Counted from the first letter of the stretch, positions 44,922 to 53,171 are shown. The stretch: DNA of 64,000 nucleotides from Anaerolineae bacterium (GCA_022071955.1 JAJVIM010000003.1:1-64000), one strand, 5' to 3'. The notes: a model not told the origin generated them from the letters alone. Numbers and translations are program-made.

Positions 44922-46033
44922 GGCAACACCTGCACTTCAACCGACATTACGGACGGCAGGTCGCGGACAATCGGCTGCCAGTGATCGCCGGAATCGGGCG
45001 ATACGTACACCTGCCCGCCGGTGGTGCCAAAATAAATGCCGCATGACTCCAGCGTGTCAACCGCCATGGCGCTGCGCAGCACGTTGACGTAGCAATGGCT
45101 TTGCGGCAGCCCATTGATCAGCGCCTCCCACTCGTTGCCGCCGGTGCGGCTGCGATACACGCGCAGTTTGCCTTCGGGCGGGTAGTGCTCGGAATCGCTT
45201 TTGATGGGCACCACGTAAATGGTTTCCGGCTCGTGGGCATGCACCGCAATGGGAAAGCCGAAATCGCTGGGCAGGTTGCCGCTCACTTTGTGCCACGACT
45301 CGCCGGCGTTGTCGCTGCGCATAATGTCCCAGTGCTTCTGCATAAACAGCACATTGGGGCGCGAGGGATGCATGGCGATGTTGTGCACACAGTGGCCCAC
45401 TTCGGCGGTGGGGTCGGGCAGTTCAAACCCGGAAACCAGCCCATTGGTGGCCGGCTGCCAGGTTTCGCCGCCGTCATCGGTGCGGAACGCGCCCGCCGCC
45501 GAAATAGCCACAAATATTCGGTTGGGATTGTTGGGGTCTAGCAGGATGGTGTGCAGGCACATGCCGCCCGCGCCCGGCTGCCAAAGATGGCCTTTAACGT
45601 TGCGCAGCCCGGAAAACTCCTGCCACGTTTGCCCGCCATCGCTTGAGCGGAACAGGGCCGCGTCTTCAACGCCGGCGTAAACTGTATTCGGGTCGGTGGG
45701 CGAAGGTTCCAGGTACCAGACTCGTTTAAATTCCCACGGGTGTTGCGTGCCATCATACCACTGATGGGTGCCGGGCACGCCGTCATAAATAAACTCGTTG
45801 CCCACCGGCTCCCAGGTTTGGCCGCCATCATCGGAACGCTGAATTGTTTGCCCAAACCAGCCGCTTGACTGCGAAGCGTACAGCCGGTTGGGGTCGGCGG
45901 GCGAGCCTTTGAGGTGATACATTTCCCAGCCGGCAAAATGCGGCCCGCTAACATTCCACTTTTCGCGCTTTTCGTCAGACGTCAGAATAAATGCGCCTTT
46001 GCGCGTGCCAACCAATACACGAACGTTACTCAT
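44918..46033 (-). CDS. BNR/Asp-box beta-propeller protein (intracellular)
   Basis: 371 residues, no signal peptide. Repeated Asp-box motifs occur ([46 protein letters not shown]) as in sialidase and photosystem-assembly-type propellers. It begins [14 protein letters not shown], characteristic of a bacterial subgroup annotated as exo-alpha-sialidase. The absence of a signal peptide makes an extracellular sialidase role unlikely. It is coupled by a 4-base overlap to the MoaD/ThiS-like gene, so a scaffold in sulfur transfer or protein modification is possible. Confidence 0.82.
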   Translation of the reverse strand: MSNVRVLVGTRKGAFILTSDEKREKWNVSGPHFAGWEMYHLKGSPADPNRLYASQSSGWFGQTIQRSDDGGQTWEPVGNEFIYDGVPGTHQWYDGTQHPWEFKRVWYLEPSPTDPNTVYAGVEDAALFRSSDGGQTWQEFSGLRNVKGHLWQPGAGGMCLHTILLDPNNPNRIFVAISAAGAFRTDDGGETWQPATNGLVSGFELPDPTAEVGHCVHNIAMHPSRPNVLFMQKHWDIMRSDNAGESWHKVSGNLPSDFGFPIAVHAHEPETIYVVPIKSDSEHYPPEGKLRVYRSRTGGNEWEALINGLPQSHCYVNVLRSAMAVDTLESCGIYFGTTGGQVYVSPDSGDHWQPIVRDLPSVMSVEVQVLP

Positions 46034-46146
46034 AGTTCCCCCCTTAAAAATACAAGTATGAATTGTGAATTGCGAGTCAGCGAGAAAACGAATTGCTATC
46101 CTGTCACTTCTCCTGACGACTCCGCAACTTGAAACCTGAAACGGGA

Positions 46147-46458
46147 TTATTTGGCTTGATGATGCGGGCTCAGCCCGTAACCTCCAACCGGCTCGGTTAC
46201 GGTGGTGTGATCGAAGCCGGCGATCAGCGGTTTGCCGCGTGCGATGGCCTGCTGCACCGCGGGCAGCAACAGCGACGCCCGATGGCTTTGCTCACTGTCC
46301 CAAACTTCGGTAATCCAGATTGCATTTCCATCAGCCGGGTCTTTGGCCACAACATAACTTATACAGCCCGCCATTTCCCCTGTGCTTTCGAGCAAAATCG
46401 AAATGAGCGCGTCGCGCTGACCGGCCACCGCGACTATTTTTCCGATTAATCCGTACAT
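46147..46458 (-). CDS. Antibiotic biosynthesis monooxygenase (ABM) domain protein
   Basis: 103 residues of the dimeric alpha+beta barrel ABM/quinol monooxygenase fold: [43 protein letters not shown] and a conserved HRASL segment. The start at MYGLIGK is chosen since this is where the family begins. It lies 38 bases downstream of the DinB-like gene and probably shares its LexA-type promoter. A small-molecule oxidation or quinone-protection role is typical; the substrate is not known. Confidence 0.82.
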   Translation of the reverse strand: MYGLIGKIVAVAGQRDALISILLESTGEMAGCISYVVAKDPADGNAIWITEVWDSEQSHRASLLLPAVQQAIARGKPLIAGFDHTTVTEPVGGYGLSPHHQAK

Positions 46459-46496
46459 TGGCGGCTCTTTTATTCCCGGAATCGATTCGACACGGG

Positions 46497-46973
46497 TTAC
46501 GGTTTCAGGCTGCATAACGCCTGCCGAATTTCACCCAAATGATAGGCTGTATGGGCGATAATGGCCATAATGCCGCCAATTTGCCGTTCACCGGACCACT
46601 CGGTAGTATCGCCGATGTAGGTTTTGACCCGGTTATAGCTTTCCCGCAGTTCTGCCTTGAGCGCGTCCCATTCTTCGGGCGTAACGGCGCTGGTATCGCG
46701 CCAGATTTTGCCCCAATCCTGCCGTTCATACTTTTGGGTGCGCAGCGCGTTTTCCAGCACATCCAGGTAAAAGGCCACGTGCTTTACCTGCGCCGCCAGT
46801 GTGGCGCACTTGCCGCCCACCGGCACCGAGGCTTCCGCCGCCGAAATTGTGGCCAGGGTTTCAAACATCGAGGTGCCTTTGTCAAGGTAGTAGCCGTGTA
46901 CGTTGTCAAAAGTTTCGTCCAGCAGTCCGTAAAGCGCCCCGATAAAATAATCTGTTTGAATTTGTACCGACAT
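46497..46973 (-). CDS. DinB-like four-helix protein
   Basis: 158 residues, predicted helical bundle. His residues at the usual metal-site positions can be seen (VKHVAFYLDV and AHTAYHLGEIRQ), so it may be a DinB/YfiT-type metal-dependent transferase (bacillithiol or mycothiol S-transferase relatives). ATG at 46973 follows GAGGA; a second ATG 3 bases earlier is possible. A promoter with a LexA-type box lies directly upstream at 47005-47033, so it is probably damage-inducible, as the founding member of the family is. Confidence 0.85.
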   Translation of the reverse strand: MSVQIQTDYFIGALYGLLDETFDNVHGYYLDKGTSMFETLATISAAEASVPVGGKCATLAAQVKHVAFYLDVLENALRTQKYERQDWGKIWRDTSAVTPEEWDALKAELRESYNRVKTYIGDTTEWSGERQIGGIMAIIAHTAYHLGEIRQALCSLKP

Positions 46974-47004
46974 CATTCCTCTTTCCTGGCGAAGTATTGT
47001 TCTG

Positions 47005-47033
47005 ATTATAGAACATCTGTTCCGTTTAGTCAA
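47005..47033 (-). promoter_or_regulatory. Promoter with LexA-type SOS box for the dinB-like gene
   Basis: On the minus strand TTGACT (47033-47028) and TATAAT (47010-47005) are 17 bases apart. The palindrome GAAC-N4-GTTC (47011-47022) fills the spacer right against the -10; this is the Gram-positive/Chloroflexi-type LexA core. A second partial pair, GTTC-N8-GAAC (46999-47014), brackets the -10. Repressor bound here would block polymerase. Confidence 0.65.
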
Positions 47034-47109
47034 GAACGAAATTGACTGCCACGCAAGTGCGGCGATCTTGTGCTACGGTACTGTTGCCGGCAATCGTAGT
47101 TTCGTCAAA

Positions 47110-47391
47110 TTACGCTTTGGCCCCGGTGGAAAATCGCTGGACGGCGCGGGCGCGCGCTTTGGCCGCCTCTGTGTCGCGGTCCTTGGTCGGCGCGGTTGTT
47201 TCCAGCGCGCCAAGCAGGGTGCGGGTAATGGCGGCGATGTCGTCAACAGCGGCCAGAAAAGCGGCTTCGTTGGCCTGTGAGGGTTTGGTGAAGCCGCTCA
47301 CCTTGCGCACAAATTGCAGCGCTGCCGCCTGAATTTCGTCATCGGTGGCCGGCGGGTCAAAATTAAAAAGCGTTCTGATGTTTCTGCACAT
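47110..47391 (-). CDS. DUF2277 family protein
   Basis: 93 residues beginning MCRNIRTLFNFDPPAT, the family signature, with a following ALQFVRKVSG and a basic C-terminus. Family function is not established. It begins inside the end of the YdeI-like gene (29-base overlap in another frame), indicating a shared transcript. A longer in-frame reading upstream to 47700 is only an out-of-frame shadow of that gene. Confidence 0.88.
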   Translation of the reverse strand: MCRNIRTLFNFDPPATDDEIQAAALQFVRKVSGFTKPSQANEAAFLAAVDDIAAITRTLLGALETTAPTKDRDTEAAKARARAVQRFSTGAKA

Positions 47392-47992
47392 GAGTGTTAC
47401 TTTCCTGTTTACCTGGGTAGAGCATTTGGCCGCTTTCCAGCATTTCCAAAATACGCTCAAGCCGCTTTTGCCGGGTTTCTGGCGTGCGGGCGGTTTGCAG
47501 GCGGTAGCCAATGGCGTACAGGTTTTGGCGGTTGAGGGTTTCAAACAAGGCTTTGGCCGCCGGGCGCTCTTCCAGCGCCGCCAGAAAATCTTCCGGTATG
47601 GCCATTTCACTGGCCGGGGCGTAGGCCGCCTCCCAACGGCCATCGGCCTGGGCGGCGCGCACGTGGGCCATACCCGGCTCCTGCATTTTGCCTTCTGCAA
47701 TTAAACGCTCCACATGCTCGCGGTTGCGTTTTGACCAATTACTGCCTTTGCGGCGGGGCGTAAAGCGCTGAAGATAAGCCTGGTCGTCAAGCGGCTTTCT
47801 GATGCCGTCAATCCAGCCCCAACACAGGGCTTCTACCACGCCTTCCTCCCAATTAATTGTTTTCTGGCCGGAGCCTTTTTTATACATCTTCACCCACACC
47901 TCCGGCTCAGAGGCGTGATTTAACTCCAGCCACCGCCAAAAGGCGGCGGCATCTTCAAAGGCTTGAATACGGCTTTTATCCGGTTCCGGCAC
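47363..47992 (-). CDS. YdeI/OmpD-associated family protein
   Basis: 209 residues. The family motifs WVKMYKKGSG, EALCWGWIDG and RFTPRRKGSNWS are visible in the first half, with a C-terminal helical segment (RLERILEMLESG). It is cytoplasmic. Members are linked to peptide-antibiotic or stress resistance by association only. The 3' end overlaps the DUF2277 gene by 29 bases. Confidence 0.88.
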   Translation of the reverse strand: MPEPDKSRIQAFEDAAAFWRWLELNHASEPEVWVKMYKKGSGQKTINWEEGVVEALCWGWIDGIRKPLDDQAYLQRFTPRRKGSNWSKRNREHVERLIAEGKMQEPGMAHVRAAQADGRWEAAYAPASEMAIPEDFLAALEERPAAKALFETLNRQNLYAIGYRLQTARTPETRQKRLERILEMLESGQMLYPGKQESNTHVQKHQNAF

Positions 47993-48049
47993 GCTGTCTC
48001 CTTATTGCTGGTACACGTCTTTTGATTTAATGGCTGGCCAATTTTAGCG

Positions 48050-48697
48050 TTACGATCGCTTTGTCAGAACGCAGTGCATTGCCCCAGCCGTGGCCACGTA
48101 CTCAGTGCAGTGGTAGCCCAGGGCGACTGTATTGAGGTTGGCGAAAAGGTGTTCGCCGGAGCCGAGCAAGGTTGGGCTGATGGCGATATGCAATTCGTCG
48201 ATGAGTCCGGCGGCAAGATACTGGCGGATGGTGGCCACGCCGCCGCCAAGCCGAACATCCTGTCCTTTGGCCGCCTCGCGGGCGCGCTCTAGCGCCGCGT
48301 GAATGCCAGCGGTGACAAAGTGGAAGGTTGTGCCACCGTCCATAGCCAGTGACTCCCGGGGGTGATTGGTTAGCACGAAAACCGGCGTATGGTAGGGGGG
48401 CGTGTCGCCCCACCATCCCTGCCAACTGTCATCAGGCCAGGGGCCTCGGATTGGGCCGAACATGTTGCGCCCCAGAATCCAGGCGCCGATGTTGTTGAAG
48501 CCACGGGCCGCAAACTCGTCATCCACGCTCGTTGTGCCGCCTTCGTTGCCAAGCATCTGTTGAAACGTTTGGGTTGCAACGTACCATTCGTGGAGGGCCT
48601 CGCCGCCGACGCCGAGCGGGTTCTCGAGACTCTGGTTTGGTCCCGCGCCATAGCCATCGATGGATATTGAGAAACTGTTAACCCGAAGCTTAGACAT
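48050..48697 (-). CDS. RibD/DHFR-like protein, second copy
   Basis: 215 residues. It carries SISIDGYGAGPNQS at the start, ILGRNMFG, and VRLGGGVATIRQYLAAGLIDELHIAISPTLLGSGE in the C-terminal half, the usual nucleotide-binding and strand pattern. It is longer than the copies at 44011 and 48742 because of an insertion between about 25 and 75. AAAGGAG is well placed before ATG 48697. It lies 44 bases after the third copy; the two probably come from older duplication or serial acquisition. Confidence 0.88.
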   Translation of the reverse strand: MSKLRVNSFSISIDGYGAGPNQSLENPLGVGGEALHEWYVATQTFQQMLGNEGGTTSVDDEFAARGFNNIGAWILGRNMFGPIRGPWPDDSWQGWWGDTPPYHTPVFVLTNHPRESLAMDGGTTFHFVTAGIHAALERAREAAKGQDVRLGGGVATIRQYLAAGLIDELHIAISPTLLGSGEHLFANLNTVALGYHCTEYVATAGAMHCVLTKRS

Positions 48698-48741
48698 GGA
48701 ACTGCTCCTTTCTAATCGTGATGCTTCTGGCAAAGTTGTTA

Positions 48742-49308
48742 CTATTCCAGGCCGGCGCGCCGGTAGCGCAGATAAACCACCCCGGATTTAAAGGTGTGGG
48801 TTTCAACCAACCGCAGGTTAACGCGGTTAATCGGCGTGGGGAAAAACGGCGTGCCGCTGCCCAGGACGACCGGATGGACAACAAGCCGGTATTCATCAAT
48901 CAGGCCGAGCTGCATAAAGGTCGAGGCGAGGTTGGGGCCACCGACTTCAAGGTCTTTGCCGGGTTGCTGTTTCAGCTTCGTGATCTCTGCCGCGATGTCG
49001 CCCCTGAACAACCTGGCGTTCCCTTGGACCTGTTCCAGGGTCTTTGAAAACACGATCTTGGACGAGTTCTTCCAGATACGCGCGAATTCGCGCTCAACCT
49101 CCGAGATCGACGGGTTTGCATCTGCCGTTTCCCAGTATGTCATAACCTCATACAGCCGCCGTCCGTACAAGAGAGTGCCCATATCGCTCTGCTGATCGTT
49201 GAAAAACCTATGCGACTCCTCGTCGATGCTGGCCCAATCCAGTTCCCGGTTCGGCCCCTCGATGAAGCCATCGAGCGAGACATTCATCAAGTAGATCACT
49301 TTTCTCAT
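48742..49308 (-). CDS. RibD/DHFR-like protein, third copy
   Basis: 188 residues. Typical segments are VSLDGFIEGPNRELDW, LLYGRRLYEVM, and LEVGGPNLASTFMQLGLIDEYRLVVHPVVLGSG. Predicted NADPH-dependent reductase, cytoplasmic, substrate unknown. GGGGGAACAAGA precedes the ATG. It is followed by the second copy in the same direction. Confidence 0.9.
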   Translation of the reverse strand: MRKVIYLMNVSLDGFIEGPNRELDWASIDEESHRFFNDQQSDMGTLLYGRRLYEVMTYWETADANPSISEVEREFARIWKNSSKIVFSKTLEQVQGNARLFRGDIAAEITKLKQQPGKDLEVGGPNLASTFMQLGLIDEYRLVVHPVVLGSGTPFFPTPINRVNLRLVETHTFKSGVVYLRYRRAGLE

Positions 49309-49348
49309 TCTTGTTCCCCCCTGATTTCAATAACGTTATGACAACAAG

Positions 49349-49786
49349 CTAAACAGGAATATCAAAGTGATGCACATCTTCTCGCCAGCCCAGAGACTCA
49401 TACAGGCGGGTGGCGGGGGTATCGCCGGGGTCTGCCTGAACAAAAATAACGTAGGCGCCGCGCGCTTTGGCCACGCGCTGAAGCTCGCGGATGAGACTGG
49501 TGGCAATCCCCTGGCGGCGATGTTCGGCCGCAACCGCCAGATCGTAAATGTACAGTTCTTTGCGCTCCTGTTCAAATTTTTCCAGTTCATAGGCCGCCAG
49601 CCCGCCCACAACCGTTTGGCCAGCCTGCGCCACAAGAACAATAAAGTGCTGCCGGCCCAGCAGGGTTTGCCAGTACGGGTTGCTGGGCACGGCGCTTTGA
49701 TAGGTTTCCGGCTCGGCAAAGGCCTGGCCAAAAACGGTGAGAAGCTGTTTGAAAAGCGGCACATCGGCGCGGAGGAGGGTCATCAT
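49349..49786 (-). CDS. GNAT acetyltransferase, AAC(3)-I-like
   Basis: 145 residues. The acetyl-CoA-binding motif A is YIYDLAVAAEHRRQGIATSLI (DLAVxxxxRRQGIA), followed by GAYVIFVQADPGDTPATRLYESLGW. The order and spacing resemble aminoglycoside 3-N-acetyltransferase type I enzymes, but environmental relatives act on many amines, so drug resistance is not implied. The start overlaps the end of the two-domain VOC gene by 4 bases, showing coupling. Confidence 0.85.
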   Translation of the reverse strand: MMTLLRADVPLFKQLLTVFGQAFAEPETYQSAVPSNPYWQTLLGRQHFIVLVAQAGQTVVGGLAAYELEKFEQERKELYIYDLAVAAEHRRQGIATSLIRELQRVAKARGAYVIFVQADPGDTPATRLYESLGWREDVHHFDIPV

Positions 49787-50697
49787 CCCTGCTCGTAGGC
49801 TTTCTCCAACGCTTTTATGTCGATCTTTTTCATTTGCAGCATGGCCTGTGTCACCCGCTGTGATTTTGCCGGGTCCGGGTCACTCATCAATTCAAATAAG
49901 GCAACCGGCACAATTTGCCACGATACACCAAATTTGTCTTTTAGCCAGCCGCATTGTTCGGCTTCAGGAACCGCCGAAAGCTTCTCCCAAAAATAATCAA
50001 CCTCTTCCTGGGTGTTGCAATTCACCATAAACGAAACTGCTTCGTTGAAAGTAAAGCGGTGTTCATGGGCGCTGTCCATTGCGGCAAACAACTGGCCTTC
50101 AAGCTTGAAGTCGGCGTAGGCAAGCGTGCCTTCTTTATCCGGCTCCTGGCCCGCCCCGTAAGGGAAGGTACTTATCACCTTGGAATTGCCAAAGAGCGAG
50201 GTGTAAAAATCGATGGCTTCTTTGGCTCTGCCACAACCATCGCCTACAAACATCATCGAGGGGATGATTTTCTGTTCTGCCTCACCTTGAGACAGAATCA
50301 ATTGCCACGACACCCCAAACTTGTCCTCAATCCAGCCGTACTTCTCACTGAAAAAGTAGCTGTCAAGCGGCATCAAAGCTTTACCGCCGACAGACAACTT
50401 ATCCCAAAGGTTCTGCACTTCATCGGCTGTTTTGCAGTTTACAAAGAATGAAATCGCCGGAGTAAATTTAAAGACCGGGCCGCCGTTCAACCCCACAAAT
50501 TTGTAGCCTGCAATTTCAAATTCTACAGTCAGCACACTGCCGGCCGATTGCCCGGAAGCCTGGGCCGAAGCCTCGTCATACCGGGACACGTTTCCCACTT
50601 TGGAATTGTTAAAAATGGAGGTATAAAAATTAACGGCCTCCTCGGCTTGATTATCAAACCACAAAAATGGAGTAATTTTTTGCGCTAGAGATGTCAT
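49783..50697 (-). CDS. Two-domain PhnB/VOC-superfamily protein
   Basis: 304 residues made of two tandem VOC (glyoxalase/bleomycin-resistance) modules, about 1-145 and 150-300. Each starts with an I(T/S)PFLWF- or IPSMMFVG-type strand and contains VSFMVNC/ISFFVNC followed by a KFGVSWQ segment, as in PhnB-type (3-demethylubiquinone methyltransferase-like) proteins. No SAM-binding fold is present. It forms a run with the single-domain relative at 50734. Confidence 0.88.
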   Translation of the reverse strand: MTSLAQKITPFLWFDNQAEEAVNFYTSIFNNSKVGNVSRYDEASAQASGQSAGSVLTVEFEIAGYKFVGLNGGPVFKFTPAISFFVNCKTADEVQNLWDKLSVGGKALMPLDSYFFSEKYGWIEDKFGVSWQLILSQGEAEQKIIPSMMFVGDGCGRAKEAIDFYTSLFGNSKVISTFPYGAGQEPDKEGTLAYADFKLEGQLFAAMDSAHEHRFTFNEAVSFMVNCNTQEEVDYFWEKLSAVPEAEQCGWLKDKFGVSWQIVPVALFELMSDPDPAKSQRVTQAMLQMKKIDIKALEKAYEQG

Positions 50698-50733
50698 ATT
50701 GGTTTCCCCCTTAATTCTTATTTTTGCTGTCGC

Positions 50734-51162
50734 TTATTGCTGCTGATTATAGTCGTAGCTGACCATCCACTGCACGCCAAATTTGTCGGTGAGCATGCCA
50801 AAGTAAGCTCCCCAAAAGGTCTTGTCGAGCGGCATAGATACCTGCCCGCCGGCCGAAAGCCCGTTGAACAGCCGGGTGGCTTCGGCTTCGCTGTCGGTGC
50901 TAATTGCGATGGAAAAGTTGCTGCCGTTGTTAACCGGCCCCATAGCTGCGGGCGTATCGCTGCCCATCAGGATTGTACCCGGGCCAATCGGCAAAGCAAT
51001 ATGCATAATTTTCTCGGCTTCACCTTCGCCCATTTGGTACTCGGGCGGCACATCTTTAAAGCGCATAACCATTGCAAATTCGCCACCAAAGACCGACCGG
51101 TAAAAATTGAAGGCGTCTTCGCAGTGATCACTAAAGTTCAAATACGGATTTATAGTTGTCAT
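50734..51162 (-). CDS. Single-domain PhnB/VOC-superfamily protein
   Basis: 142 residues, one VOC module: INPYLNFSDHCEDAFNFYRSVFGG, ALPIGPGTILMGSD, FSIAISTDSEAEATRLFNGLS and DKFGVQWMV. It has the length and motif order of PhnB-like proteins. Probably binds a small hydrophobic ligand or metal; function unknown. It lies 36 bases before the two-domain relative in the same direction. Confidence 0.9.
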   Translation of the reverse strand: MTTINPYLNFSDHCEDAFNFYRSVFGGEFAMVMRFKDVPPEYQMGEGEAEKIMHIALPIGPGTILMGSDTPAAMGPVNNGSNFSIAISTDSEAEATRLFNGLSAGGQVSMPLDKTFWGAYFGMLTDKFGVQWMVSYDYNQQQ

Positions 51163-51249
51163 TTTTCATTTCCTTTCATTGTGTTAATCATATTTATTTA
51201 ATTGGAACGCGCCCAAAATACGGATCGCACCCGACAATCTTGACTGATT

Positions 51250-51657
51250 TTAAATTTTAGAACTGTTCAAAAAGCCTAAAACTGTTTTTCGGGATGAAAG
51301 GGGTTTGACCTTCCAGCGCATATAGGCCACAAATGTGCATAGTCCAAACAGAATAGCCGTAATTATTGCGCTCCCTGTTTCCCCCCGGGACAGGTGCAAC
51401 ACCGAGGCGCTCCCCGCTACAATCATCAGCCCCACCGCGGTCAGGGGGGTTAACCCCGGCAGCATGCGCGTAACACCCGGTAAAACAAGCCCAAGCGCAC
51501 CGAGCGATTCAGCTACCCCAATGAAAACGCTGAATCTTGGCCCAATGTTAGCGTTTATAATCTCAACCAACTCTGCCGGCGGAGCCACCATTAGCCAGCC
51601 GTGCCACAGAAATTCAGCCGCCAGTAACACTTGAAGAATCCAGAGTACAACGGTCAT
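51250..51657 (-). CDS. DoxX-like membrane protein
   Basis: 135 residues with four predicted membrane helices (about 1-22, 45-65, 70-90 and 95-115). EFLWHGWLMV and the Gly/Leu-rich second helix with ESLGALGLVLPG fit the DoxX-like family, often linked to redox or stress responses. It lies 3 bases downstream of the DHFR-like remnant, so it is probably expressed from the promoter at 51898-51926. Confidence 0.85.
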   Translation of the reverse strand: MTVVLWILQVLLAAEFLWHGWLMVAPPAELVEIINANIGPRFSVFIGVAESLGALGLVLPGVTRMLPGLTPLTAVGLMIVAGSASVLHLSRGETGSAIITAILFGLCTFVAYMRWKVKPLSSRKTVLGFLNSSKI

Positions 51658-51660
51658 CAG

Positions 51661-51906
51661 CTATTCTCCTTTATCCTGTCTTTTTGTGGGTTTGTAATTT
51701 AGCAGCACTACACCGCTGTTGAATACCTTTGAACCGGTGAGCTGCAAATCCAGCTTCGGCTTAATGTTTGCAAAAACCGGCGTTCCGTCGGGAATCGCTA
51801 CCGGATCAATCATAAATTGATACTCGTCAATCAGGTTGTAGTTTGATGAAGGCGCATCGCTATAATTTTGCTGCGCATTAAGCACAAATGTTCTAGTACT
51901 ATACAT
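51661..51906 (-). pseudogene. Truncated RibD/DHFR-like remnant (C-terminal third only)
   Basis: 81 codons. The last 55 residues (LIDEYQFMIDPVAIPDGTPVF onward, ending VFNSGVVLLNYKPTK) match the C-terminal end of the three full-length DHFR-like proteins here. The nucleotide-binding N-terminal two thirds are missing, and the first 24 residues resemble nothing. A good promoter (51898-51926) overlaps its apparent ATG, so that ATG lies upstream of the predicted transcript start. It is therefore a decayed copy, probably created by a deletion that left the 3' end behind a promoter. Confidence 0.75.
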
Positions 51907-51926
51907 CCATCACTTCAAAAAGTCAA
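51898..51926 (-). promoter_or_regulatory. Minus-strand promoter of the DoxX/VOC operon
   Basis: TTGACT (51926-51921) and TATAGT (51903-51898) are separated by 17 bases. The predicted start is near 51891, so the leader runs through the DHFR-like remnant to the DoxX gene. It is divergent from the HxlR-type regulator promoter 40 bases away, so that regulator may control both. Confidence 0.65.
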
Positions 51927-51963
51927 GTAAATATTTCATTATTTAAGGTGAAAGATATTAATT

Positions 51964-51992
51964 TTGAAATCTCATTGATTATCCTGTATACT
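51964..51992 (+). promoter_or_regulatory. Promoter of the HxlR-type regulator, predicted leaderless start
   Basis: TTGAAA (51964-51969) and TATACT (51987-51992) are 17 bases apart. The transcript should begin at about 51999-52000, which is the ATG itself, and no usable ribosome-binding site precedes it. This predicts a leaderless mRNA. Confidence 0.65.
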
Positions 51993-51999
51993 GTGGGGT

Positions 52000-52656
52000 A
52001 TGAGTCATAAAAGTTACAACCAGTACTGTGGACTGGCGTACGCGCTGGATATTATTGGCGAACGCTGGACAATTCTCATCATCCGCGAATTGATGACCGG
52101 GCCGCGCCGGTTTACCGATCTTATGGACGGGTTGCCGGGTATCAGCACCAATTTGCTTTCTGAACGGCTCAAAAACCTGGAGCTGCAGGAAATCCTCAGC
52201 CGCCGGATTTTGCCGCCGCCGGCCGGGTCAACCGTTTACGAGCTGACCGCAGTGGGCCTGGCGCTGGAAAAATCGCTGCTGGAGCTTGGTAAATGGGGCA
52301 GTCAATTTGTGCCGCCCTCGCCAGATGGAGCGGCATTGCTGAACGTGGGGTCGTATGCCTTAACGCTCAAAACCTTTTTTCGGCCGGAACAGGCGCAGGA
52401 AGTCGATGAAACCTATGAACTGCGCATCGACAATGAAGTCCTTCAGGTACAGATTCAGCGGGGCAAAATTGACGTGCAGCAGGGGCAGGCCCTTAAAGCA
52501 AACGTGATTTTTCAAACCGATATGCCCACCTATCTGCGTTTGTTGCAGCGGCAGTTACAACCGGAGGTAGCTATTGCCCAGGGGCTTGTTTGGATTGACG
52601 GTGATCCTGCTGCGTTGAATCGATTTCTGGATTTGTGCGGCCTGCCCGGCTCATAA
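52000..52656 (+). CDS. HxlR-type winged-helix regulator with SCP2-like C-terminal domain
   Basis: 218 residues. The N-terminal winged helix (about 8-105) has the HxlR-type YCGLAYALDIIGERWTILIIREL, with Cys10 as a possible redox or metal ligand, followed by FTDLMDGLPGISTNLLSERLKNLE. The C-terminal 100 residues resemble an SCP2 sterol-carrier fold, likely the ligand-binding part. Transcribed divergently from the DoxX/VOC run, it probably controls that run and itself. Predicted leaderless because the promoter lies right against the ATG. Confidence 0.88.
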   Translation: MSHKSYNQYCGLAYALDIIGERWTILIIRELMTGPRRFTDLMDGLPGISTNLLSERLKNLELQEILSRRILPPPAGSTVYELTAVGLALEKSLLELGKWGSQFVPPSPDGAALLNVGSYALTLKTFFRPEQAQEVDETYELRIDNEVLQVQIQRGKIDVQQGQALKANVIFQTDMPTYLRLLQRQLQPEVAIAQGLVWIDGDPAALNRFLDLCGLPGS

Positions 52657-52782
52657 TGCCGGGCCGATTCAGGCAAATCGAGCGGTTTTGCCGGCGGTCG
52701 GGGCGCTATTTGACGCGGGAAGTACGGTATGCAATATTGATATAATAGCATAGTCTCTCAACGACAGAAAGGCAGCGATGAA

Positions 52783-53115
52783 ATGAAGCAACAAAATGTA
52801 CGCATCGGTTTATTGCAGTGGGGCATCATCCTCCTGACGATTGCCACCGCCCTGGTCCACTTCTCGCTGCTATTTCCAGATGTAGTCTTTATCTTAAATG
52901 GCTTGGGCTACCTGACGCTGCTGGCAGCCCTGTACCTGCCGTTACCCCAACTGGCCGGTTATCGCCGGATGATCCGCTGGGCGTTGCTCGGGTACACCGC
53001 GTTAACCATTGTCTTGTGGCTTATTATGGGATCGCGGATTCTGCTGGCTTATATCGACAAGACTATCGAAGTTATTTTGATTGTCCTGTTGTGGCTGGAG
53101 AGCCGGGGGGAATAG
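52783..53115 (+). CDS. Small four-helix membrane protein
   Basis: 110 residues with four predicted membrane helices (about 10-28, 33-52, 62-80 and 85-105) and short loops. AAAGGCAG precedes the start. An out-of-frame ATGAAATGA overlaps the start and could lower initiation. A TATAAT box is at 52741-52746, without a clear -35. A strong hairpin ends the transcript at 53133-53159. No family recognised. Confidence 0.75.
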   Translation: MKQQNVRIGLLQWGIILLTIATALVHFSLLFPDVVFILNGLGYLTLLAALYLPLPQLAGYRRMIRWALLGYTALTIVLWLIMGSRILLAYIDKTIEVILIVLLWLESRGE

Positions 53116-53132
53116 CTCAACTCTCGTTGTGA

Positions 53133-53159
53133 ACCCCGCGGGGGCAGCCCCCGCGGGGT
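53133..53159. terminator. Bidirectional GC-rich hairpin terminator
   Basis: A 27-base near-perfect palindrome (arms ACCCCGCGGGGGC and its complement around one A) separates two convergent gene ends (53115 on plus, 53172 on minus). On the plus strand it is followed by ATCCTTTTAAA. It is likely to serve both genes. Confidence 0.75.
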
Positions 53160-53171
53160 ATCCTTTTAAAG

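Noticed and set aside
47392-47700. N-terminal extension of the DUF2277 gene
   Set aside because: The extra residues are an Arg/Pro-rich out-of-frame reading of the YdeI-like gene; the family signature starts at 47391.
52710-52746. TTGACG/TATAAT promoter for the small membrane protein gene
   Set aside because: The spacing between the two hexamers is 25 bases, too long for a standard promoter; only the TATAAT was noted.
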